Shown here: positions 26,065-34,480 of the stretch, one piece after another | Layout of the letters: the number at the start of each line of letters is the position of its first letter | Numbering within the stretch: the first letter of the stretch is position 1 | Assembly (NCBI GenBank): GCA_964490705.1 | Contig: CAZBCG010000019.1 | Span: 1-43,710 of the forward strand | Reading direction: 5' to 3' | DNA length: 43,710 nucleotides | From: Fodinibius sp964490705 | Lineage (GTDB): Bacteria; Bacteroidota; Rhodothermia; Balneolales; Balneolaceae | Program-made: the position numbers and the translations under genes | Notes under the pieces: generated by a model | The model's database searches: none | What the model saw: the letters and a program-made list of their open reading frames with translations, nothing else | What the model was told of the DNA's origin: nothing

Positions 26065-26207
26065 TATCTTCGACTGTGGCTCGGGGATCTGAAAATAATG
26101 CACACTCATTAATTAAATTATGAAAAAAGATGCTCAGGGGCGTTGACTCAAAGCCAGATTTTTCATAAATCTAACTGAAAAGAAATTGTCTGCACGAAGG
26201 TTTCAGT
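26065..26207 (+). promoter_or_regulatory. Structured leader upstream of the lytic transglycosylase gene
   Basis: A TATCTTCG box (26065-26072) may be a -7 element. Downstream, TTATGAAAAA (26118-26127) can pair perfectly with TTTTTCATAA (26159-26168), but the second arm also belongs to a local hairpin AGATTT/AAATCT (26156-26161 / 26167-26172). The two folds exclude each other. This could be an attenuator-like leader, or chance in AT-rich sequence. Confidence 0.3.
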
Positions 26208-27071
26208 ATGACTCAATTCCCAAATTTTTCTACAGCTATCATGGCGTTGTTCATGACGGGCTGGATGGTGCAAGCCGCTGCTGCAAATCCCTGTATGGAT
26301 AGCAAACGGTACACTAATACCCTCTCCATAACAACAAATCAGCTGATTTCAGATCCTGATTCCATGCACTGGTCCGTTGATGTAAGCAACGATTTGTCTT
26401 CGCTGGTCGCTGCTCTCAAAGAAGAGGGATTTGTTATTGAAAGACTGCTGTCTGATCCCCGGTTTGAGCTTTATGACGGCATTGCCGAACGGTTTCGCAA
26501 ATCCGCAGAACGGAAATCGCAGTCGCTGGAATACTACAAGGAGATTTTAGGGTTCGAGATCAAATCGCAGCGGATTCGGGAGTTCATTACCAATCATAAC
26601 GAGCAGCTCCAAAAAGCATCCGAAAAATACGGGATCTCCAAATATGTAATTGCCGCCATCATCGGCATCGAATCGGATTTTGGGCAGAATATCGGCAGTC
26701 ATAATCCCTTTAACGTATATGTGTCGATGTATGTGGAGGATTATCGCCGCGACTTTGCCAAAGCTCAGCTCAAAGAACTGCTGAAATTTGTGGAACGCCA
26801 CAATATTGATGTCTTTGAGTTAAAATCCAGCTATGCCGGAGCGATGGCCTACGCACAGTTCATCCCCTATTCGCTGAACAAATGGTTTGTGGGTAAAGAC
26901 ATCTTTGATATGAATAATAATATCATGTCGGTGGCTAACTACCTGGCCCATTTTAAAGCCCGGAACAACGACATCGAAATGGCCGTACTGCGATACAATC
27001 CCAGCAGTCTTTACACACAGGCCGTGCTAGATCTTGCAGCACTGGCCGAACAGCACTTTACTTCGCAATAG
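26208..27071 (+). CDS. Lytic murein transglycosylase (MltB/SLT_2 type)
   Basis: A 287-residue exported peptidoglycan-cleaving enzyme, with a signal peptide cut near QAAAANP. The catalytic domain has LLSDPRFELYDGIAERF, then YGISKYVIAAIIGIESDFGQNIGSHNPFN, with the catalytic Glu at residue 155, and the AGAMAYAQFIPYSLNKW motif typical of MltB. It ends with VLRYNPSSLYTQAVLDLA, where MltB has the YNHS/YNNS segment. It should cut the glycan strand to 1,6-anhydro-MurNAc. The lack of a lipobox suggests a soluble form. Confidence 0.88.
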   Translation: MTQFPNFSTAIMALFMTGWMVQAAAANPCMDSKRYTNTLSITTNQLISDPDSMHWSVDVSNDLSSLVAALKEEGFVIERLLSDPRFELYDGIAERFRKSAERKSQSLEYYKEILGFEIKSQRIREFITNHNEQLQKASEKYGISKYVIAAIIGIESDFGQNIGSHNPFNVYVSMYVEDYRRDFAKAQLKELLKFVERHNIDVFELKSSYAGAMAYAQFIPYSLNKWFVGKDIFDMNNNIMSVANYLAHFKARNNDIEMAVLRYNPSSLYTQAVLDLAALAEQHFTSQ

Positions 27072-27134
27072 TGTACTTTGCTCTTCTTCTAATCTGCCTT
27101 ACATTACATTTTTTGAATCCAACTATTCGGTTCC

Positions 27135-28070
27135 GTGCGATTTCGATTATTTAGCATAGCGGTCATCGCAGCTATTATTGGGGGAGTATATTACGCCTAT
27201 CCCAACAAAGTTGCCTCATTTTTGGGTACAGCAACGGGGCGCATTCCCTGCCAGGAACCACTCACCTATCGCATCGGTACCATCGATTCTGGTTTTGATG
27301 TTACAAAGGATGAACTTAAAGCCATTATGCAGCAGGTAGAATTGATTTGGGAGGAGCCGATGAACCAACAGCTTTTGCAATATCACGAAGATGGCAGTGT
27401 GGCAATTCATCTCATATACACCGAAGAACAACAGCGGACCGAAGAGCAAAAAAAATTTACTGAGCGGATTGAAACAATTAAACAGCAAGTCTCAGCAATG
27501 AGACAAACGTATGAACGACTTACGGCTAGCTATAAGAAACGATCCCAAGATTATAAAGAGAGCCTTTCGGAATACAATCAGGCGGTCAGTGAATACAATG
27601 CCTATGTCGAAAAGTGGCGATCAAAAGGTGGGCTGCCCCAAGATAAAAAACCAACGATTGATCGCATGCTGCGAAAAAATGAGCAGTTGGAGCGCATTGT
27701 TGATCGCAAACAAAAAAATATGGAATCGGTACGTAAGCGAGCCAATGCAAAGTCGGAGCAACTGAATGACCTCGTCGGTCGGCAAAATGATCTGATCAAC
27801 GAGTATAACCGCCGCTTTGGGAATGCGCGCAAATTTAATCAGGGACACTACATCCAGCAAGGTCTGGACAAGCGGATCAACATTTATCAGTTTGGCAACC
27901 GCGCTGAACTCAAAACGGTGCTGGCACATGAAACGGGTCACGCCCTTGGGCTCGGTCATGTCGGGAATCCCAAATCAGTGATGAACTCCACCATGAGAGA
28001 ACAGGACATCTTTAACCTTTCGCTTAGCCAGCAAGATATCAGCGCCATGAAGCAGCGATGCGGAAAATAG
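27135..28070 (+). CDS. Matrixin-like zinc metalloprotease with an inserted coiled coil
   Basis: A 311-residue protein with a GTG start at 27135. An N-terminal membrane segment (about 5-22) may be a signal or anchor. Residues 40-97 look like the first half of a matrixin (M10A) fold (RIGTIDSGFDVTKDELKAIMQQVELIWEEP, then SVAIHLIYTEE). About 130 residues of strongly charged coiled coil (about 98-230) follow, and then the zinc site HETGHALGLGH (His265, Glu266, His269, His275) with a Met-turn SVMN (Met283). The HExxHxxGxxH motif makes a metzincin protease nearly certain. The long coiled coil inside the catalytic fold is unusual. Substrates are unknown; extracytoplasmic action is likely. Confidence 0.85.
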   Translation: MRFRLFSIAVIAAIIGGVYYAYPNKVASFLGTATGRIPCQEPLTYRIGTIDSGFDVTKDELKAIMQQVELIWEEPMNQQLLQYHEDGSVAIHLIYTEEQQRTEEQKKFTERIETIKQQVSAMRQTYERLTASYKKRSQDYKESLSEYNQAVSEYNAYVEKWRSKGGLPQDKKPTIDRMLRKNEQLERIVDRKQKNMESVRKRANAKSEQLNDLVGRQNDLINEYNRRFGNARKFNQGHYIQQGLDKRINIYQFGNRAELKTVLAHETGHALGLGHVGNPKSVMNSTMREQDIFNLSLSQQDISAMKQRCGK

Positions 28071-28177
28071 TCTGCGAGTTTTGCCTTTCAGAAATACAAA
28101 GTGTATATAACAATCTTCCAATTTTCACGTAATAAAAGAGAGCGATTAAATTTCAAGACAGACTAATCATCACTGTT

Positions 28178-29230
28178 ATGAAACATTTCAGCCTAGCATT
28201 TCTATTGTCATTATTTATTATTTCACCGCTAGATAGCAAGGCCCAAGATTCGACGAATGTCGATTCTGCTTTCATCAAAAAAATGGATAATGCCTGGTCA
28301 GAAGTCAGGCAAGCTTTTTCCCACAAACAAATTGATCAAGACAGCCTGCAAAAACAATATGCGGATGAGTTTTTTGAATACTATCTCAAACATCCAGATA
28401 CCCAAGCGGGAAAGAAAGCCATTCGCGGCGCTTTTTCGATGTGGGGCAATACCGGATCGGTAGAAAAAGCCAACACAGCAATGCAGCATATTAGCTATGA
28501 TTCAGATCTGTGGAACCATATCATCAGAAGTACCAGTAATAGCTATTATCGTAATAAAGAAAAGAGCTGGAAAGAAGATTTTCTGCCAACAATCAAAGAG
28601 CTGAAGACCAAAATCACCAATCCAGCAGGAAAATCACAAATCTTGCTACAACTTGCCGACCACCATGAGGATGAAGGACAAACAGAACAAGCCAAAGACT
28701 ACTATCAACAGATTGTATCTATTGAGGCCAGTGATTTTTTTGTACAAAAAGCCAAGGGATATTTGCACGAAATCAATAATCTTGGCGTAGGCATGCAAGC
28801 TCCGGACTTTACCGCTCAATCTCTGGAAGGTAATGAAGTTTCGCTATCTGAAATGGATGACAAAGTGGTTCTGCTGGCATTCTGGGCGACATGGTGTGGT
28901 CCCTGCAAGCCTGAAATCCCCCATCTTAAAAATCTCAATGACACCTTTTCTGAAGATCAACTGCAAATCATTGGCATAGCACTGGATCAACAAACAGATA
29001 CATTGAAGAAATTTATTGATGATAAAAAATTAGACTGGCCCCAAATTCAACAGCAAAAAAAGTGGAAAGGTGAAATCGCCCAATTGTATAACGCGAATCG
29101 GATTCCACGTTCTTTTATTATCAATGAAAATGGAGAAATTGTAGCCAAAGATCTACGCGGCGATGACCTTGAAAATAAGGTATCAGCAGTAATAAACGGT
29201 AAAGCACAAAACGAAGATAAAACAAAGTAA
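28178..29230 (+). CDS. TlpA-like thiol:disulfide oxidoreductase with N-terminal helical domain
   Basis: A 350-residue exported protein; the signal peptide is MKHFSLAFLLSLFIISPLDSKAQ. Residues 25-200 are a helical region with a TPR-like piece (ILLQLADHHEDEGQTEQAKDYYQQIV). Residues 203-340 are a thioredoxin fold of the TlpA/ResA/AhpC-TSA group, with VGMQAPDFTAQSLEGNEVSL, the redox pair Cys240/Cys243 (WCGPC) and the cis-Pro segment IPRSFIINENG. Such Bacteroidota proteins reduce or exchange disulfides in the periplasm, often for cytochrome maturation. No obvious partner lies beside it. Confidence 0.9.
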   Translation: MKHFSLAFLLSLFIISPLDSKAQDSTNVDSAFIKKMDNAWSEVRQAFSHKQIDQDSLQKQYADEFFEYYLKHPDTQAGKKAIRGAFSMWGNTGSVEKANTAMQHISYDSDLWNHIIRSTSNSYYRNKEKSWKEDFLPTIKELKTKITNPAGKSQILLQLADHHEDEGQTEQAKDYYQQIVSIEASDFFVQKAKGYLHEINNLGVGMQAPDFTAQSLEGNEVSLSEMDDKVVLLAFWATWCGPCKPEIPHLKNLNDTFSEDQLQIIGIALDQQTDTLKKFIDDKKLDWPQIQQQKKWKGEIAQLYNANRIPRSFIINENGEIVAKDLRGDDLENKVSAVINGKAQNEDKTK

Positions 29231-29324
29231 TCTTCTATTGGGGTTTTCGGCTGGGAATATTACTTTACTCATTGATATCATGTGACACCGTAGTTGTAAC
29301 CACTAATCAATGAGAGGTACTATT

Positions 29325-29672
29325 ATGGCTCAACGACGCATAGCACCGGGAGAAGTCATCAACTTATACTCGCTGGACGATGATATGCCCGAGGATGCCA
29401 CCCTGGCCCTGATGAAAACGTCCGATATGGAGGCCATCCGGATGGTATTACCCAAAGGCAAAGAAATTACCCGCCACAGCGTGGACGGTGAGGTGTCGAT
29501 ACAGTGCCTGGAGGGCAAAACAGAGCTTGAGCTGGAGGAAGGTACACACCAGCTTACAGAAGGCGACTGGCTATATCTGAGCCGGCACCAGCCCCACTCC
29601 CTGCGCGTGCTCGAAGATACCGTATTGCTGGTTACCATCCTGTTTGTTGGTAGCTCTTATGAGGAAGAATAG
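29325..29672 (+). CDS. Small cupin-domain protein
   Basis: A 115-residue single cupin. The ATG at 29325 is preferred to one 15 nt upstream because GAGG lies 7 nt before it. The cupin motifs are degenerate: motif 1 is about MVLPKGKEITRHSVDGEVSIQCLEGKTEL and motif 2 about LTEGDWLYLSRHQPHSLRVLEDTVLLVTI, so the metal site is only partly kept (His in TRHS and the QPHS pair). A binding or regulatory role is as likely as catalysis. It lies alone between a TlpA-like and a YdjM-like gene. Confidence 0.85.
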   Translation: MAQRRIAPGEVINLYSLDDDMPEDATLALMKTSDMEAIRMVLPKGKEITRHSVDGEVSIQCLEGKTELELEEGTHQLTEGDWLYLSRHQPHSLRVLEDTVLLVTILFVGSSYEEE

Positions 29673-29792
29673 GACCATCCATTCTTTGGGAGAACCTGCT
29701 AATAAAATCAAGATAAACAGACACCATCTTTCGCAGGAATAAACAGAATCACTATCTTGGTGGGCATCTGATTTTGAACCAAATTTTCTGCG

Positions 29793-30815
29793 ATGGACCC
29801 CGTAACCCACGGACTCATTGGCGCCACAGCTACACAGTCAACTGCTTTCACTGACTCCAATTTCCATCGCCCTGCCGCTATTGTAGGCCTTCTTTCAGCC
29901 ATGGCCGCCGATCTGGATGTATTCATCAGCGATGCTAATGATCCCCTGCTCAATCTGGAGATACACCGGCAATTTTCGCATTCACTTATTTTTATTCCCG
30001 TTGGTGCATTTATCGTCGCGGCACTGCTCTGGTGGTTCATGCGCAGCAGGCTATCCTTTAAACAGCTCTATACATTTAGCCTGATCGGTTATGCCACAGC
30101 CGGCCTTACAGACACCTTTACCAGCTATGGCACAAAACTACTCTGGCCTTTTCTGGATGAGCGATTTTCCTGGAACATCATTTCTGTATTCGACCCTCTC
30201 TTTTCGCTCGGTATCATTCTGGCCGCAGGCTTTGCATTCTACTATCGGAGTTCCAAAATAGCGTGGCTGGGCTGTGGATGGATGCTACTCTATTTTCTCT
30301 TTGGATTCATCCAGCACGAACGGGCAGAAACCGTGGCGCAACAACTTGCCGACAAGCGGAACCACCAGATTGAGCGAGTAGTCGCCAAACCGACCATCGC
30401 CAATACACTGCTGTGGAGCACCCGCTACGAAACCAACGATACGCTTTATGCCGATGGCGTGCAGCTCACGCCTTTTGCTGATCCGGTTATTTATGAAGGA
30501 CAGTCAGCACCACTTTTGCAATGGGAAAAACAGTATCAAAAATACTATAGCAGCGTACTTTATAAGGATATTCAACGCTTTGATCAGCTTTCCGAGGGAT
30601 ATCTTATTCGCCATCCCGATAACCAAAACATAATTGGAGATGGACGATACGCCATGCTGCCTACGAAAATGAGTCCTTTATGGGGCATCAAAATTGATAC
30701 ATCTCAAACAGATCAGCACGTATCGTTTCATACGTTTCGCAATTCTACACCCCAAATGAGATCAACATTCTTACAAATGATTTTTGGTCAGCCTTTGGAG
30801 ACTAAATCAAAATGA
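29793..30815 (+). CDS. YdjM-like membrane-bound metal-dependent hydrolase family protein (DUF457)
   Basis: A 340-residue inner-membrane protein. The start MDPVTHGLIGATATQ and the motifs LSAMAADLDVFIS and HRQFSHSLIFIPVGAF match the YdjM/DUF457 family, whose conserved His and Asp residues suggest a metal site in the membrane. About five hydrophobic helices fill the first half; the second half (about 195-340) is soluble and mixed. Family members have been called LexA-regulated hydrolases, with no proven substrate. A TATCTTGG box lies about 33 nt ahead of the start. Confidence 0.85.
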   Translation: MDPVTHGLIGATATQSTAFTDSNFHRPAAIVGLLSAMAADLDVFISDANDPLLNLEIHRQFSHSLIFIPVGAFIVAALLWWFMRSRLSFKQLYTFSLIGYATAGLTDTFTSYGTKLLWPFLDERFSWNIISVFDPLFSLGIILAAGFAFYYRSSKIAWLGCGWMLLYFLFGFIQHERAETVAQQLADKRNHQIERVVAKPTIANTLLWSTRYETNDTLYADGVQLTPFADPVIYEGQSAPLLQWEKQYQKYYSSVLYKDIQRFDQLSEGYLIRHPDNQNIIGDGRYAMLPTKMSPLWGIKIDTSQTDQHVSFHTFRNSTPQMRSTFLQMIFGQPLETKSK

Positions 30816-30896
30816 ACGACATAAATTATTGGGGAATCAATCCAAAGGGCCTTATTTTGGGGATTCACTTTTTCCCATCTATTATTTTTCTCATTG

Positions 30897-31739
30897 ATGT
30901 TTAATCTCGGTACCTATCAAACGCTCAACGTAGCTCGAATTACTGATTTTGGCTATTTCCTGCAGAATACATCCACCAAAACTGATGACGAAGTACTATT
31001 GCCCACCAAATTAGCTGACCGCGAGCTCCAAAAAGGAGAAAATGTCCGTGTTTTTATCTTTAAGGATGGCGAAGAGCGCATCACGGCTACCATGGAGGAT
31101 CCCGACATCACCCTGAATAGCATTGCATTTTTACGGGTGAAAGATGCTAATAATTTTGGGGCCTATCTCGACTGGGGACTCGACAAAGACCTCTTTGTGC
31201 CGCACCGAGAGCAGATCGACACCATGCGTCGCGATCAGTCTTACCTGGTATATATGTATCTGGATGAAAAAACCAACCGGTTGGCGGCTTCGGCTAAGCT
31301 CGATCGCTTTATGGAAACCGAAAATATCTCCGTTGAGGAAGGCGAAGAAGTTGATCTATGGATCTGGAAGAAAACTGATCTCGGCTACAAAGTAATCATC
31401 AATGAAACACATGAGGGACTCATTTATCACAACGAGTTCTACGAAGATGTGCACTATGGCGATCAAACCACGGGGTGGATCAAGCAGATTCGACCGGATG
31501 ACAAGATTGATGTGACCCTGCGCCCTATCGGCTACCAAAAAGTAGAACCCAATGCCCAATTTATCCTCAAACGCCTAAAACAGAAAGGTGGCTACCTGGA
31601 TCTGCATGACAAAAGCGATCCCGATGAGATTCACAACCGGCTGGAAATGAGCAAAAAGACGTTCAAAAAAGCAATCGGGCGGCTGTATAAAGAAGAGCTC
31701 ATCCGCATTGAAGATGACGGTATTTATCTGCGGGATTAA
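30897..31739 (+). CDS. cvfB: CvfB-type S1 RNA-binding protein
   Basis: A 280-residue protein. The ATG at 30897 is used; a TTG one codon earlier is also possible. It has three consecutive S1-like domains, starting YQTLNVARITDFGYFLQ, then FLRVKDANNFGAYLDWGLDKDLFVPHREQ, then VDLWIWKKTDLGYKVIINETHEGLIYHNE. A C-terminal winged-helix (about 225-280) reads LDLHDKSDPDEIHNRLEMSKKTFKKAIGRLYKEELI. This is the CvfB layout, named for a Staphylococcus aureus virulence regulator that binds RNA. It probably acts in post-transcriptional control. The gene ends in a hairpin that also precedes a tiny ORF. Confidence 0.93.
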   Translation: MFNLGTYQTLNVARITDFGYFLQNTSTKTDDEVLLPTKLADRELQKGENVRVFIFKDGEERITATMEDPDITLNSIAFLRVKDANNFGAYLDWGLDKDLFVPHREQIDTMRRDQSYLVYMYLDEKTNRLAASAKLDRFMETENISVEEGEEVDLWIWKKTDLGYKVIINETHEGLIYHNEFYEDVHYGDQTTGWIKQIRPDDKIDVTLRPIGYQKVEPNAQFILKRLKQKGGYLDLHDKSDPDEIHNRLEMSKKTFKKAIGRLYKEELIRIEDDGIYLRD

Positions 31740-31796
31740 TCCACTTCTTCACCTTTTCTAAAAGTTCGGGAACAAGAACGGTAGAAAATCTATAAG

Positions 31797-31823
31797 AAAA
31801 GTTGTTTCAACTAAACAACTTTT
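31797..31823 (+). terminator. Hairpin between cvfB and a small membrane-protein gene
   Basis: AAAAGTTGTTT (31797-31807) and AAACAACTTTT (31813-31823) form a perfect 11-bp stem with a 5-nt loop, ending in TTTT. It can end cvfB transcription. The Shine-Dalgarno CGGAGG of the next small gene starts one base after it, so it could also act as a leader hairpin for that gene. Confidence 0.6.
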
Positions 31824-31833
31824 CGGAGGTTTT

Positions 31834-31983
31834 ATGATCGACCGTTTCTTTAATCTGCTAACCGCTTATCTAGAATTAGGGATTGATTTCTTGGCTTCAT
31901 ATCTGATGACAATCGAAGGAATAATCGCTCTTATGTTCGGACTCTTTCTGATGGGACTGGTCTCGAAAATAAGATCGCACTAA
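31834..31983 (+). CDS. Small single-pass membrane protein (49 aa, hypothetical)
   Basis: MIDRFFNLLTAYLELGIDF leads into a hydrophobic stretch (about 24-43, IIALMFGLFLMGLVS), closed by the basic end KIRSH and a TAA. A near-consensus CGGAGG lies 4 nt before the ATG, which is strong evidence for translation of so short a frame. The N-terminal part is amphipathic. No family was recognised. Like many small membrane proteins it may modulate a larger membrane complex, but nothing nearby shows which one. Confidence 0.65.
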   Translation: MIDRFFNLLTAYLELGIDFLASYLMTIEGIIALMFGLFLMGLVSKIRSH

Positions 31984-32430
31984 CAACTATCCGGTCACTA
32001 AAACAAGTTTTTACGAAGACCGCAGGAGTCAAAATTACTCGGTTAAAGAAAGGCTGTATTCTTCGTATTAGTCAATTAGTACTACATTTCTCTATGTGAA
32101 GGGGAAACACTATAAAATACATTAATTAAATAGCCATAAATAGTTGATATGAATATAATTACATAATCCCATTGAATATATTATTTAACTCACTATCCAA
32201 ATATCATCTTAATTTTATCTTCAATAAAATCAATAACTTATAGAAATTATCTAGATTTGATGAGTTTTGGGGCAACTTTGCCATTCTAAAATGCTGATTT
32301 CGGAATATCTCCCAAAAATAAAAAGAGCACCAAGCTCTCCCCTGCCCTTCATCTTTTTTAAGACTCAGTGCAGTAAATTGCTTGATGCTCGTACTGTAAT
32401 TCAGGATCCAATCCCGAATTAAAAACCTAT
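31984..32430. other. Gene-free AT-rich stretch between two tiny genes
   Basis: About 450 bp with no credible ORF on either strand. The base composition is markedly more AT-rich than the surroundings from 32100 to 32290. A weak hairpin AGAGC/GCTCT lies near 32326-32340. It could hold promoters of the flanking small genes or a small RNA; no signal is strong enough to call. Confidence 0.4.
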
Positions 32431-32538
32431 CTACTTCTTCGTTGGATTAGTCTTTGCTTCTTCTTTTCTCGCGCTAGAAGAATGACCTGATCTTTTGGTG
32501 TCGGCTTTTTTAGCCTTCTTACCTGTTTTGGGATCCAT
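32431..32538 (-). CDS. Lysine-rich 35-aa protein (hypothetical)
   Basis: A 35-codon frame from ATG 32536-32538 to TAG 32431-32433. The product starts MDPKTGKKAKKADTKRSG and ends AKTNPTKK; about one third of residues are Lys or Arg, and Ser, Thr and Ala make up much of the rest. An AGAGG lies 5 nt before the ATG, near perfect for this organism. Such short, basic, disordered proteins may bind nucleic acids. A 22-bp perfect palindrome lies 26 nt upstream of the start. No known family was recognised. Confidence 0.55.
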   Translation of the reverse strand: MDPKTGKKAKKADTKRSGHSSSARKEEAKTNPTKK

Positions 32539-32563
32539 AAGAACCTCTCATTAAATTTGTTGC

Positions 32564-32585
32564 CTCAATTCCATATGGAATTGAG
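32564..32585. promoter_or_regulatory. Perfect 22-bp palindrome (half-site CTCAATTCCAT)
   Basis: The sequence reads the same on both strands over 22 bp, with no spacer. It lies 26 bp upstream of the ATG of the lysine-rich small protein gene and overlaps the likely promoter area on the minus strand. It is either an operator for a dimeric regulator or an mRNA hairpin. No other copy was noticed in the window. Confidence 0.45.
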
Positions 32586-32663
32586 AAAGCGCTTAATCGA
32601 TCTTTCGAAGAATTCAGCACTCAGAGATAATGTCGCAAATTGCGGTGGTTTTCGTCATCAGTA

Positions 32664-32679
32664 AAAGCCGTGGCTTTCT
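32664..32679 (-). terminator. Short terminator-like hairpin after the aldo/keto reductase gene
   Basis: On the minus strand AAAGC and GCTTT pair around CACG and are followed by TT. It starts 21 nt after the reductase stop. The stem is short, so the call is weak. Confidence 0.3.
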
Positions 32680-32699
32680 GTAGGACACTCCCTTACAAC

Positions 32700-33683
32700 T
32701 TACACCCTGCCCCGAATGCAAGGTCGAATATCATCATTATACAGTTTTCGCAGCTTCTTGTGTGTCTGCTCTGGAAATGGATCTAATTCGGAAGCCGCCG
32801 TATTACTTTTCACTTGTTGCCGGGATGAGGCTCCGGGAATAACCGTTGTAACTTCGGGATGGTCCAAGACCCAGCGCAGTGCCGCCTGCGGCATGGGGAT
32901 ATCAGGCAGGAATTCCCTTACCTTCTCAGAAAGTTCAATCCCCTTTTTAAACGGCAGCCCCGAAAATGTTTCACCCACATTAAAGGCTTCTCCATCGGCA
33001 TTGAAATTGCGATGGTCATCCTCGTCAAAAGTCGTGGACTCGTCAAATTTGCCGGTCAGCAAGCCGCTTGCCAGCGGAACCCGCACAATAATTTCTACAT
33101 CATTTGCCTTGGCCTTGGCAAAAAGCTCATCCGCCGTATGCTGACGAAAAATATTAAAAATCACCTGCAGCGACGCCAGACCATCATATTCCAGGCATAT
33201 CAGTCCCTCTTCAATTGTTTCTACACTGGCGCCCCAGTGTTTGATGAGTCCTTGATCGCGCACCCTTTCCAAGTGCTTAAAAACTTTACCCGAAGCCATC
33301 TGTTCTTTGGGAATACAGTGCAGCTGCTCAAGAAAAAGCTGAGATACATTCAGGCGTTCCAGCGAATCTTCGACATGCTTTTTGATGCTATCATAGGTAA
33401 AATTCACCGGCCAACCATTGGCGCCATCTTCGCGGCGACCGAGTTTCGTTGCTATATAAATTTCCTTATCCGTGGTATCCAAAAATTGGCCAATCAAAGA
33501 TTCTGATCTTCCGCCGCCGTAAATATCAGCCGTATCAATAATATTACCGCCCTCCTCTGTATAGGTTTGTAATATAGCCATCGACTCTTCTTCGGAGACA
33601 CGCCCCCACTCCGTACCGCCAAGCTGCCACGTTCCCAATCCCACTTCGGCAATTTCGGTTCCCTGGAATAATCTAAACTGCAT
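32700..33683 (-). CDS. Aldo/keto reductase
   Basis: A 327-residue NADPH-dependent oxidoreductase of the AKR superfamily with a TIM-barrel fold. The catalytic tetrad is visible as Asp50 and Tyr55 (IIDTADIYGGG), Lys80 (IATKLG) and His122 (LEQLHC). Late cofactor-binding text is ALRWVLDHPEVTTVIPGASSRQQV. It resembles the AKR11/13-like bacterial general reductases for sugars or aldehydes; the true substrate is unknown. It stands alone, divergently placed relative to nothing, with the SatD pair 53 bp upstream on the same strand. Confidence 0.92.
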   Translation of the reverse strand: MQFRLFQGTEIAEVGLGTWQLGGTEWGRVSEEESMAILQTYTEEGGNIIDTADIYGGGRSESLIGQFLDTTDKEIYIATKLGRREDGANGWPVNFTYDSIKKHVEDSLERLNVSQLFLEQLHCIPKEQMASGKVFKHLERVRDQGLIKHWGASVETIEEGLICLEYDGLASLQVIFNIFRQHTADELFAKAKANDVEIIVRVPLASGLLTGKFDESTTFDEDDHRNFNADGEAFNVGETFSGLPFKKGIELSEKVREFLPDIPMPQAALRWVLDHPEVTTVIPGASSRQQVKSNTAASELDPFPEQTHKKLRKLYNDDIRPCIRGRV

Positions 33684-33736
33684 ATTTTATAAATTTGAAA
33701 TTAAATACCATTTAATGATGACTTACGTCAAAAAAT

Positions 33737-34477
33737 TCAGAGTGCCAGCATTACCGCATATCCCACGGCCATTGCAAGCAATGTCGAAAGCAACGTCCCG
33801 ATGAGTACATACTCCGCAAAGGTGCGGCTCTTAAAATCCTGGAAACGGGCCACGCCTTTGGCTGCTAAAATAAATCCGATTGCCGTATATTGCCCTAACA
33901 ACACAAATACAAAGACGAAAATGCGCTCCAGCAGACCAATGAGTCGCCCGGTGTTGTACTCTCCCTGATCAACTTCGCCCTCCTCGCTGCCTAATGATTC
34001 CAGTCCCATCAGCTGCAACACATATCGAAGCAAGATATTCATTTCGTTAAGTACTAGTAGCAGTCCAAATGAAATAATTTGAACATCCAATACTGTACTC
34101 ATTTCGATATGTCCGTTGGGCAGCATTATCCCGTCTATAAAATTAAGAAGATATTTCCCTAAACCACCTGTAGTCAAATTAGTGATCGGGCTACAAAGCA
34201 AACCTATGGCAACGATATGGACAACCATCACTAAACCTCGATACTTATCGGGTCCACCTACTCCGTTCTCTAGCAGACGCATCAGAAATACAGATCCAAC
34301 AAAGTAGATCAAAAGCAGAATCCAACCGGCATTAATCTGTAAAAATGGAAGTGCAAGCAATGGAATACCGCCGATAATCAGCAAGTCCTTCCAGCTCAAC
34401 GCATCATCTTTTAAAATCAGCCGCAGCCGTGCCAGCAGGATAAGATTCAGAATGCTTAAAAAAATAGCGTATTTCAT
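33737..34477 (-). CDS. Polytopic membrane protein with DUF3307-like C-terminus
   Basis: A 246-residue membrane protein with about seven hydrophobic helices. The end (GRLIGLLERIFVFVFVLLGQYTAIGFILAAKGVARFQDFKSRTFAEYVLIGTLLSTLLAMAVGYAVML) resembles the conserved C-terminal part of DUF3307-containing proteins. Its start follows the satD stop by 3 nt, so the pair is translated from one message. Such genes often sit next to satD in other Bacteroidota and Firmicutes. The activity is unknown; an effector that changes the membrane on a cue from SatD is a guess. Confidence 0.75.
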   Translation of the reverse strand: MKYAIFLSILNLILLARLRLILKDDALSWKDLLIIGGIPLLALPFLQINAGWILLLIYFVGSVFLMRLLENGVGGPDKYRGLVMVVHIVAIGLLCSPITNLTTGGLGKYLLNFIDGIMLPNGHIEMSTVLDVQIISFGLLLVLNEMNILLRYVLQLMGLESLGSEEGEVDQGEYNTGRLIGLLERIFVFVFVLLGQYTAIGFILAAKGVARFQDFKSRTFAEYVLIGTLLSTLLAMAVGYAVMLAL

Positions 34478-34480
34478 CGC

